Position numbers and translations under genes: made by a program. From an uncultured Flavobacterium sp. (GTDB lineage Bacteria > Bacteroidota > Bacteroidia > Flavobacteriales > Flavobacteriaceae): a stretch of 9,839 nucleotides of DNA. The stretch is taken from the NCBI GenBank assembly GCA_945957245.1, contig CAMFLD010000068.1, forward strand, positions 1-9,839. Direction: 5' to 3'. Below, piece by piece: positions 1 to 5,904 of this stretch (positions within the stretch are counted from its first letter, which is position 1; each line of letters starts with the position of its first letter). The notes beneath the pieces were generated by a model. That model searched no databases. It had not been told where the DNA came from and saw nothing but the letters and a program-made list of their open reading frames with translations.

Positions 1-135
1 TAGTATGAGTACTGATACACATAAAATCAGACATAAAAAAACTATTGTTGTATCAAAAGCAACAATACGGAAAAACAATATCCCGGATAGGAATCCAATG
101 AATATTCTGGTCAGAGGGAATCTTAAAATTTTCAC
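1..135 (-). CDS. ComEC/Rec2-like DNA uptake channel, N-terminal fragment
   Basis: This is the first 45 codons of a membrane protein that leaves the window at position 1. It starts with GTG at 135-133 and reads MKILRFPLTRIFIGF, followed by two hydrophobic stretches at about residues 9-24 and 29-45. An in-frame TAA at 147-145 closes the frame upstream. GTG and a TTG three codons earlier are the only standard starts after it, and GTG gives the more natural Met-Lys-hydrophobic N-terminus. Bacteroidota ComEC proteins typically begin with a similar short basic/hydrophobic segment and paired membrane helices. The position behind surE, lpxB and an NlpC/P60 gene also fits what I recall of Flavobacterium gene order. 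ComEC forms the inner-membrane channel for single-stranded DNA in natural transformation. The diagnostic competence and metallo-beta-lactamase domains lie outside the window, so the family call rests on a short N-terminus and context. The gap to the hydrolase stop is 39 bases, which suggests cotranscription. Confidence 0.6.
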   Translation of the reverse strand, partial: MKILRFPLTRIFIGFLSGILFFRIVAFDTTIVFLCLILCVSVLIL

Positions 136-174
136 ATAAATCAATTACGCAAAAATTCAAATAATTGTGGGGAT

Positions 175-846
175 TTATTGTATGACTCTGTTAATCTGCT
201 TGAAAGTCCGGTCATAATAAGACTCCTTCAGCGAGGATATAATTACCCCGCTTTGGGTTGAAGAATGGATAAATTTAATATCATCGCCATTTACCTCTAC
301 TATCATACCAACATGGTTAATCCTGTGCTGGCCTCTGTTGATAAAGAAAATTAAATCTCCTTTTTTTGCCGAGTTTATCGAAACAGGAGTGCCTACTTCA
401 GCCATTTCGTATGAGGAACGTGGAAGCGTTATATCAAACTTTTTAAAAGTCGAATACATTAAGCCGGAACAGTCAAATCCGGCTTTTGTTGTTCCGCCGC
501 CTCGATATCCTACGCCCAAATTATCCGAAGCAGCATTTATCAACTGCTCAATTAAATAATTTGATTCACCTTCTTCAATTACAATATCAGTAGCATCCTG
601 CTCATTCAAAACAGAAGTTTTAACAGGTTTTGATGTTTGGGCAACAACCTGTTTGTCGGCATATTCCTTTTGAGGTTTTTTTACTTTTTGTATTGTAGTG
701 TTAGTAGCAACCGGTTTTATGTAGATACCTTTTTTTACTGCTTCTTCTTTCGAAGTAACAATATTCGAAGTTGTCTTACAGGAAGTAAGCAACAAAAGAA
801 TTGATATGATAAAAAGGTATTTTTTCAAGAAATTTAATTTTGGCAA
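175..846 (-). CDS. NlpC/P60 family cell-wall hydrolase lipoprotein (MepS-like)
   Basis: This is a probable peptidoglycan endopeptidase anchored as a lipoprotein. The N-terminus has a basic patch, a hydrophobic core and the lipobox LLTSC, with the lipidated cysteine at residue 23 in the longest form. A low-complexity Lys/Thr/Val-rich linker covers about residues 24-95. The NlpC/P60 domain follows from about 98 to the end: catalytic Cys126 in FDCSG, His178 in NHVGM and a third polar residue His194 in IHSS. The Cys-to-His spacing of 52 is close to that of E. coli MepS/Spr. The family cuts bonds in peptide stems or cross-links; exact specificity cannot be read here. The longest frame begins with TTG at 846. 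A second TTG at codon 7 (828-826) would give the classic lipoprotein start MKKYLFII, and it fits the promoter box overlapping the first TTG, so the real start may be 828 (217 residues). There is no ATG near the N-terminus. It lies 18 bases after lpxB. Confidence 0.9.
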   Translation of the reverse strand: MPKLNFLKKYLFIISILLLLTSCKTTSNIVTSKEEAVKKGIYIKPVATNTTIQKVKKPQKEYADKQVVAQTSKPVKTSVLNEQDATDIVIEEGESNYLIEQLINAASDNLGVGYRGGGTTKAGFDCSGLMYSTFKKFDITLPRSSYEMAEVGTPVSINSAKKGDLIFFINRGQHRINHVGMIVEVNGDDIKFIHSSTQSGVIISSLKESYYDRTFKQINRVIQ

Positions 847-874
847 AGATAAAAATTTAAAAAACTACGTCAAA
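844..874 (-). promoter_or_regulatory. Candidate Bacteroidota promoter for the NlpC/P60 gene
   Basis: Reading the minus strand, TTTG (874-871) is followed by 19 bases and then TATCTTTG (851-844). This matches the flavobacterial pattern TTG-N17-23-TAnnTTTG at every defined base. The -33 element lies within the last codons of lpxB and the -7 element overlaps the upstream TTG start of the hydrolase. Transcription would begin near 837, leaving the TTG at 828 as the first usable start. No transcript evidence is available, and in AT-rich DNA such a match can arise by chance. Confidence 0.45.
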
Positions 875-1977
875 TCTTTAACAATTAATTTAGCAGTTTT
901 TTCGCTGGCACCAATACCGCCAAGCTTCATTTCGAGAGCATCGTATTTTTGTAATAATGTTTTTCTGTGTTTGTCTTCAAGTAATTTGGAAAGTTCCTTC
1001 TTCAGGTTCTTGGGGTTTAGTTTGTCCTGAATTAATTCAGTCACTACTTCTTCATCCATAATAAGGTTTACCAATGAAATGTATTTTAATGTAATTATTC
1101 TTTTTGCAATTTGGTAGGAAGCCCAGCTTCCTTTGTAGCAAACCACTTCAGGGACTTTGAATAAAGCCGTTTCTAATGTTGCGGTTCCGGAAGTTACCAA
1201 AGCTGCTTTTGCTACACTTAGCAAATCATAGGTTTTATTTGATACGAACTTTACACTTTTGTTTGTGAGGAATTGTTCATAAAAATGATAGTCCTGACTT
1301 GGAGCGCCCGCAATAACAAATTGATACTCGGGAAAATCTCCAACAATGCTCAACATAATGCTCAGCATTTTCGAAATTTCCTGTTTACGGCTTCCCGGCA
1401 GGACGGCAATTATTGGCTTTTCATCCAGTTTATTTTCTTTTCTGAATGCAGCTTCGTCCGTTTTCATGCGGTTGTGTATGGCATCAATCAAAGGATGTCC
1501 AACAAATTCAACAGGAAATTTATGTTTTACTTCGAAAAAATCCTTTTCAAAAGGAAGAATTACAAATAATTTGTCGAAGTCTCTTTTGATTGCGTTGATA
1601 CGGTTTTCCTTCCAAGCCCAAATTTGTGGGGAGATATAATAATGAGTTTTAATCCCTTTTTGTTTAGCCCATTTGGCAATACGCATGTTAAAACCGGGAT
1701 AATCAATAAAAATAATAACATCAGGATTGAATTTTTCAATATCAGCTTTACAGAATTTGATATTATTAAGTATCGTTTTGAGATTCATTGCCACTTCTGC
1801 AAATCCCATAAACGCTAAATCCCGGTAATGCTTTACCAAAGTTCCGCCAACCTGCTGCATCAAATCTCCTCCCCAAAAACGAATTTCGGCAGTAGGGTCT
1901 TCTTTATAAAGTGCCTTCATCAGATTGGAACCATGCAAATCTCCTGAGGCTTCTCCTGCTATGATGTAATACTTCAT
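865..1977 (-). CDS. lpxB: Lipid A disaccharide synthase (GT19 glycosyltransferase)
   Basis: LpxB joins UDP-2,3-diacylglucosamine to lipid X (2,3-diacylglucosamine 1-phosphate), forming the beta-1,6 disaccharide backbone of lipid A on the cytoplasmic face of the inner membrane. At 370 residues it has normal family length. Motifs in order: GEASGDLHG at residues 8-16; IDYPGFN at 91-97, where Asp92 aligns with the conserved aspartate of E. coli LpxB; YYISPQIWAW at 113-122; FVGHPLID at 158-165; LPGSRKQE at 193-200; and SGTATLE at 263-269 in the C-terminal nucleotide-binding half. Asn304 in SLVNLI lies in the conserved C-terminal region. The ATG start sits 11 bases downstream of surE, giving tight coupling, and the next gene begins 18 or 36 bases after the TAG stop depending on start choice. 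The coding sequence is intact. It implies an outer membrane containing lipid A. Confidence 0.97.
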   Translation of the reverse strand: MKYYIIAGEASGDLHGSNLMKALYKEDPTAEIRFWGGDLMQQVGGTLVKHYRDLAFMGFAEVAMNLKTILNNIKFCKADIEKFNPDVIIFIDYPGFNMRIAKWAKQKGIKTHYYISPQIWAWKENRINAIKRDFDKLFVILPFEKDFFEVKHKFPVEFVGHPLIDAIHNRMKTDEAAFRKENKLDEKPIIAVLPGSRKQEISKMLSIMLSIVGDFPEYQFVIAGAPSQDYHFYEQFLTNKSVKFVSNKTYDLLSVAKAALVTSGTATLETALFKVPEVVCYKGSWASYQIAKRIITLKYISLVNLIMDEEVVTELIQDKLNPKNLKKELSKLLEDKHRKTLLQKYDALEMKLGGIGASEKTAKLIVKDLT

Positions 1978-1988
1978 TTCTTTAAAAT

Positions 1989-2759
1989 TTATAAATCCCA
2001 GGAGTTAAGCTGCTGGATGGCGTGATGCGCCGTGAGGTCAAACTGAACCGGAACGATGGAAACAAAACCGTTATTTAAAGCCCATTCATCAGTATCTTCG
2101 CCTTTGTCCAAATTGATAAATTCTCCTGTAAGCCAATAATAATCCTTACCATAAGGCGTTTGACGTTTGTCGAATTTCTCCTGCCAGATAGCTTTTGCCT
2201 GGCGGCAAATCTTGATTCCTTTAATTTCGTTGGTCTTTAATTTGGGGAAATTGACATTTAAAATTGTCCCTTCGGGTAATTTATTCGATAGTACCTGAAG
2301 AGCTATTTTTTTTATGAATGGTTTTACCTGCTCAAAGTCAGCATTCCAGGCATAATCTAACAGGGAGAATCCAATAGCGGGAATGTTTTCGATTCCGGCT
2401 TCGACAGCCGCACTCATTGTACCCGAATAAATCACGTTAATAGAAGAGTTGGAACCATGGTTTACCCCCGAAACACATAAATCGGGCTTTTTTTTGAGGA
2501 TTTCATTGACGGCTAATTTTACACAATCAACCGGAGTTCCGGAACAGCTGTATTCCGTTATAACAGCATTTTCAGCAGAAATCTTATTTAAATAAAGTGT
2601 GTTGTTGATGGTAATCGCATGTCCCATAGCACTTTGAGGGCTGTCCGGAGCTACCACGACTACATTCCCTATTTCCGACATCACATCAATCAGAGCCCGT
2701 ATTCCCGGAGCATTTATACCATCATCATTGGTTACAAGAATTGTTGGTTTGGCTGTCAT
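1989..2759 (-). CDS. surE: 5'/3'-nucleotidase SurE
   Basis: SurE is a metal-dependent phosphatase acting on nucleoside 5'- and 3'-monophosphates, cytoplasmic and often linked to stationary-phase survival. The 256-residue protein has the full family pattern: LVTNDDGINAPG at residues 8-19, with Asp12 and Asp13 as metal ligands; APDSPQSAMGHAIT at 37-50, with Ser43 as a likely ligand; SGTPVDCV at 73-80; and SGVNHGSN at 97-104, with Asn100 as the fourth ligand. YSGTMSAAVEA at 111-121 is the usual glycine/serine-rich segment. The ATG at 2759-2757 gives MTAKPTILVTNDDG, which places the motif at the usual distance from the N-terminus. It is the first gene of the leftward block and is divergent from the Prc protease gene. 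Its link to lpxB is positional and does not imply a role in lipid A synthesis. Confidence 0.97.
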   Translation of the reverse strand: MTAKPTILVTNDDGINAPGIRALIDVMSEIGNVVVVAPDSPQSAMGHAITINNTLYLNKISAENAVITEYSCSGTPVDCVKLAVNEILKKKPDLCVSGVNHGSNSSINVIYSGTMSAAVEAGIENIPAIGFSLLDYAWNADFEQVKPFIKKIALQVLSNKLPEGTILNVNFPKLKTNEIKGIKICRQAKAIWQEKFDKRQTPYGKDYYWLTGEFINLDKGEDTDEWALNNGFVSIVPVQFDLTAHHAIQQLNSWDL

Positions 2760-2808
2760 GTTTTGAAATTAGGCAAAATAGCACAATTAGTGCGCTTTGG
2801 TGTTGCCA

Positions 2809-2816
2809 CAAAATTA
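2809..2816 (-). promoter_or_regulatory. Candidate -7 box for the surE-lpxB operon
   Basis: The minus strand reads TAATTTTG here, a full match to TAnnTTTG. It would start transcription near 2802 and leave a leader of about 43 bases before the surE ATG at 2759. No TTG is present 17-23 bases upstream, so the -33 half is missing or degenerate. The imperfect palindrome GCAC-AATTA-GTGC (2781-2793) would fall in the leader. Confidence 0.35.
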
Positions 2817-2851
2817 AACTATTTTTAAGATTCTGTATAACTACATTTTTA

Positions 2852-2859
2852 TAACTTTG
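2852..2859 (+). promoter_or_regulatory. Candidate -7 box for the Prc protease gene
   Basis: The plus strand reads TAACTTTG, a full match to the Bacteroidota TAnnTTTG element. The expected transcription start is near 2866, giving a leader of roughly 98 bases before the ATG at 2964. No clear TTG lies at the right distance upstream; the closest is TTCTG ending at 2835, with a spacing of 16. A weaker alternative, TACTTTAG at 2945-2952, lies too close to the start codon to be the main promoter. Confidence 0.35.
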
Positions 2860-2963
2860 ACATCTATGCCCTGCAAATCAAATGAAGATGGACTTTTTAA
2901 CAAAAATTTATCTGCATTAAAAATTCTTGGCATGGTTTTTTGTTTACTTTAGACCAATAATTA

Positions 2964-5237
2964 ATGAATAAAATGATTCAATATATGAAAAGGAACTATA
3001 AGATTCTTCTGGTGGTATTAGGACTGTCAGTTGCATTATGGAGTTTTATACCGAAACAAGAGAAAACCTCTGATCCGGAAAAAGATAAAATGTTGTTGGA
3101 GCTGCTGACATTTGTCATAGAAAAAGGGCATTACAATCCGGCTAAAATTGACGACACTTTCTCAAAAGGAGTTTACAAGGATTATCTGAATGCATTGGAT
3201 CCGTCTAAACGTTTCTTTCTGCAATCAGACATCGATGAATTTGCACAATATGAAACCAAAATTGACGATGAGATTTTGAACAAAGATTTGACTTTCTTCG
3301 ATTTGACATACAACCGTCTTATGAAACGTATGGATGAATCTAAGGAATACTATAAAACAGCTTTGGAAAAACCATTTGATTACAAGAAAAACGAATCTAT
3401 TAATACAGATTATGAAAAACTTCCTTTTGCCAAAAATAAAGAGGAGTTAAAAGAAAGATGGCGCCTGCAGGTGAAGCTTTCAGCCCTTTCTTCTTTGGTA
3501 GAAAAACAAAAACTGGAAGAGGATCTGATTAAGGATAAAAACAAATCGGTAGAGGAAAAACTCAAAGATTACAGAGAAAGCCAAGGAGAAAACCTTACTG
3601 ATGAAGGCGAAAAGAAATTCCTTGCTGAATTTGAAAAAAGAAAAAATCAGGCTCCTAAAACCTATGAGCAGCTAGAGAAAGAAACTAGGGAAAGTACCTT
3701 AAATTCTTTGAATGATAATTTTAGTTTTATTAAAGACCTTGACCGCGAAGATTGGTTTTCCATTTATGTAAATGCAATAGCGTCACGTTTTGATCCACAT
3801 ACTTCTTATTTTGGCCCCTCAGAAAAAGAGAAGTTTGATGTAAGTATGAGTGGTAAACTGGAAGGTATCGGCGCAAGGCTTCAAAAGAAAAATGACTTCA
3901 CCGAAATCACCGAGCTTATTTCCGGTGGTCCAGCCTGGAGAGGGAAACAATTGGAAGCGGGAGATATTGTGCTCAAAGTGGCACAGGCTGATGCTGAACC
4001 GGTGGATGTTGTTGGTATGCGCCTTGATGATGTAGTTAAGAAAATTAAAGGGCCAAAAGGCACAGAAGTACGACTTACGGTTAAAAAACAGGATGGAACC
4101 ATCAAAGTAATCACCATTATACGTGATGAAGTTGAAATTGAAGAAACGTATGTAAAATCAAGCGTAGTTGAGAAAGATGGATATAAATACGGAATTATCT
4201 ATCTGCCGAAATTCTATATCGATTTTGAAGATCAAAACAGCCGTGATGCAGGTAAAGATGTTGCTTTAGAAGTAGAGCGATTGAAAAAAGAAGGCGTTCA
4301 GGGTATTGTAATGGATGTTAGGGATAATGGTGGAGGATCATTGAAAACAGTGGTTGATATCGCAGGTTTATTTATCAATCAAGGGCCTATTGTACAGGTA
4401 AAATCTGCCGCAGGTAAGAAAGAAGTACTTTATGATAAAGACCCAAAAATACAGTGGGATGGACCGCTGGTAGTTATGATTAATGAATTTTCAGCTTCAG
4501 CTTCAGAAATTTTGGCAGCTGCATTACAGGATTATAAAAGAGCCGTTATTATTGGTAGTAAACAATCTTACGGAAAAGGAACGGTTCAGAATGTAATTGA
4601 TTTAAATCAGTTTGTAAGAGGAAGTACTTATGGAGATTTGGGTGCATTAAAAACAACCACCCAAAAATTCTACAGAATAAATGGTGGTTCAACTCAGCTG
4701 GAAGGAGTTAAAAGTGATATTGCTATTCCAGACCGCTATTCTTACCTTAAAATGGGAGAGAAGGATATCGATAATGCTATGCCTTGGGATAAAATTGATC
4801 CTGCTGATTACAAAGTTTGGGATAAGCAGAATAACTTTGATTTAGCTATTCAAAAAAGCCGTGAGCGTATGAGCAACAACCCTCAGTTAAACCTGATTGA
4901 TGATAATGCTAAATGGCTCGACGAGCGTAACAAAGAAAATGTTTACAGTCTAAACATTGATAAATTTAAAGCTGAACAAAAAGCACTTGATGAGAAAAAT
5001 AAAAAGTATAAACCAATACTTGATTATAAGAATGCTTTTGTTTTCAAATCGCTTCCATACGAAGTGGAACAAATGAATAAAGATTCGGTGTTAAAAGAAA
5101 AACGCGACAGATGGCATGAAAATCTTTCCAAGGATATTTATATCGAAGAAGCTATTCATATCTTAAATGATTTGCAGTCAGAAAATGATAAAGGCTTGAC
5201 TCAAAAAGTTAAAAAAGAAAAATTGGTAAAATCTTAA
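2964..5237 (+). CDS. prc: Tail-specific (C-terminal processing) periplasmic protease, Prc type
   Basis: This is a serine protease of family S41 that trims or degrades envelope proteins from their C-termini. The 757-residue length and layout match the large Prc/Tsp type rather than the short CtpA type. An N-terminal basic segment and one hydrophobic helix (about 12-29) give a signal sequence or anchor. A helical N-terminal domain covers about 38-285 and contains LDPSKRFFL (78-86) and SRFDPHTSYFGP (274-285). A PDZ domain lies at about 290-385, with GIGARL (301-306) in its carboxylate-binding loop. The S41 core at about 400-595 has MDVRDNGGGSL (450-460) and NEFSASASE (507-515). By spacing to Asp523 the nucleophile is Ser512, with Lys538 in SYGKGTVQ as general base. 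The Ser-Lys distance is 26, one more than in E. coli Prc. A charged C-terminal domain follows (about 605-757). In-frame ATGs at 2973 and 2985 are alternative starts. It stands alone, divergent from surE. Confidence 0.96.
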   Translation: MNKMIQYMKRNYKILLVVLGLSVALWSFIPKQEKTSDPEKDKMLLELLTFVIEKGHYNPAKIDDTFSKGVYKDYLNALDPSKRFFLQSDIDEFAQYETKIDDEILNKDLTFFDLTYNRLMKRMDESKEYYKTALEKPFDYKKNESINTDYEKLPFAKNKEELKERWRLQVKLSALSSLVEKQKLEEDLIKDKNKSVEEKLKDYRESQGENLTDEGEKKFLAEFEKRKNQAPKTYEQLEKETRESTLNSLNDNFSFIKDLDREDWFSIYVNAIASRFDPHTSYFGPSEKEKFDVSMSGKLEGIGARLQKKNDFTEITELISGGPAWRGKQLEAGDIVLKVAQADAEPVDVVGMRLDDVVKKIKGPKGTEVRLTVKKQDGTIKVITIIRDEVEIEETYVKSSVVEKDGYKYGIIYLPKFYIDFEDQNSRDAGKDVALEVERLKKEGVQGIVMDVRDNGGGSLKTVVDIAGLFINQGPIVQVKSAAGKKEVLYDKDPKIQWDGPLVVMINEFSASASEILAAALQDYKRAVIIGSKQSYGKGTVQNVIDLNQFVRGSTYGDLGALKTTTQKFYRINGGSTQLEGVKSDIAIPDRYSYLKMGEKDIDNAMPWDKIDPADYKVWDKQNNFDLAIQKSRERMSNNPQLNLIDDNAKWLDERNKENVYSLNIDKFKAEQKALDEKNKKYKPILDYKNAFVFKSLPYEVEQMNKDSVLKEKRDRWHENLSKDIYIEEAIHILNDLQSENDKGLTQKVKKEKLVKS

Positions 5238-5258
5238 TTTGATTTTTTATATAAACAG

Positions 5259-5285
5259 AAAGTCCCGGAAATCCGGGACTTTTTT
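5259..5285. terminator. Intrinsic terminator shared by two convergent genes
   Basis: AAAGTCCCGG (5259-5268) pairs perfectly with CCGGGACTTT (5273-5282) around an AAAT loop, followed by more T residues. The stem is GC-rich in otherwise AT-rich DNA and begins 21 bases after the protease stop codon. On the minus strand the same hairpin ends in a shorter T run, so it can also stop the convergent coiled-coil gene, whose TAA (5286-5284) lies inside the T tract of the plus-strand terminator. Confidence 0.9.
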
Positions 5286-5832
5286 AATTTCTGAGTTTGT
5301 TTAATTTCTTTTCAGCGTCGTCAAGGTCTTCCTGAAGTTCCTTTATTTCTATTTGTTTTTTACTGATTTTGATATTTTCTTTATCTATTTCAATATCGGT
5401 CAGTTTTCCTTTTCGCTTGTCTTTGGCTAACCTTTCATTCATTTTTTCAAGGCGTTCATTTTGTTTGTTGATTTTTTCCTTGAGTTTGATGACATCTTTT
5501 TCGGCATCTGCTATACGATCCTGCTGCTTTTCAAATTTACGTTGTTCTTTTTCCAGGCGCCTTTGTTCTTTTTCGACTGCTTTGGCTTTAGCTTCAGCAT
5601 CTGCTTTGATTCTTTCAGCTTCTTTTTGGTTTTCCAATGTTTTCTTTTGTATTTCCGCCATTTGCTCCTGGGTGAGTGCCGGCGTCTGTTTTTCTGAAGC
5701 AGGAGCATCAACGGTTACGGCTTTTAATGCAACGCTGTCAACAGGTTTGGAAGCTGCCGTATTTGGCTCTTGCTGGGCTACCGCCGAAGCAATTCCTGCC
5801 ATAAAAAACAATGAGGTAAGTTTTATTTTCAT
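5284..5832 (-). CDS. Secreted coiled-coil protein of unknown function
   Basis: I do not recognise a family. The 182-residue protein starts MKIKLTSLFFMAGIASAVAQQ, a clear signal peptide with a probable cleavage after Ala19 (AVA before QQ), and has no lipobox, so it should be periplasmic or secreted. Residues 20-55 are Pro/Ala/Thr-rich and probably disordered. From about 55 to 180 the sequence is almost entirely Lys, Glu, Gln, Ala, Leu and Ile with heptad-like spacing (for example VEKEQRRLEKEQRKFEKQQD), predicting a long coiled coil with no cysteine. Superficially it resembles Skp/OmpH chaperones or the helical arm of TolA, but composition alone can produce that likeness. It follows rodA by 72 bases on the same strand and may be read through from the elongasome operon or have its own promoter; I saw no good TTG/TAnnTTTG pair in the gap. 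Coding is supported by the signal peptide, regular composition and a shared terminator. Confidence 0.85.
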   Translation of the reverse strand: MKIKLTSLFFMAGIASAVAQQEPNTAASKPVDSVALKAVTVDAPASEKQTPALTQEQMAEIQKKTLENQKEAERIKADAEAKAKAVEKEQRRLEKEQRKFEKQQDRIADAEKDVIKLKEKINKQNERLEKMNERLAKDKRKGKLTDIEIDKENIKISKKQIEIKELQEDLDDAEKKLNKLRN

Positions 5833-5848
5833 GATATTCAGTTTTTAT

Positions 5849-5879
5849 AAAGTAAAAATAAAGAGAAAGTACCGCTTTC
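5849..5879 (-). terminator. Weak candidate terminator after rodA
   Basis: On the minus strand GAAAG (5879-5875) pairs with CTTTC (5869-5865) around CGGTA, followed by a T-rich run. A 5-bp stem with two GC pairs is marginal, so partial read-through into the coiled-coil gene is as likely as termination. Confidence 0.2.
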
Positions 5880-5904
5880 AAAAACCAGTTAACGTTTTTT
5901 TAGA

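Noticed and set aside
1273..1639. Two overlapping plus-strand open frames of about 97 codons opposite lpxB
   Set aside because: Antisense shadows of a strongly conserved gene; no recognisable motif and no promoter box.
2781..2793. Inverted repeat GCAC-AATTA-GTGC in the surE leader as an operator or terminator
   Set aside because: Arms of four bases are too short to separate from chance; mentioned only as context for the surE promoter.
2945..2952. TACTTTAG as a second prc promoter
   Set aside because: One mismatch to TAnnTTTG, the nearest TTG gives a spacing of only 15, and transcription would start almost at the ATG.
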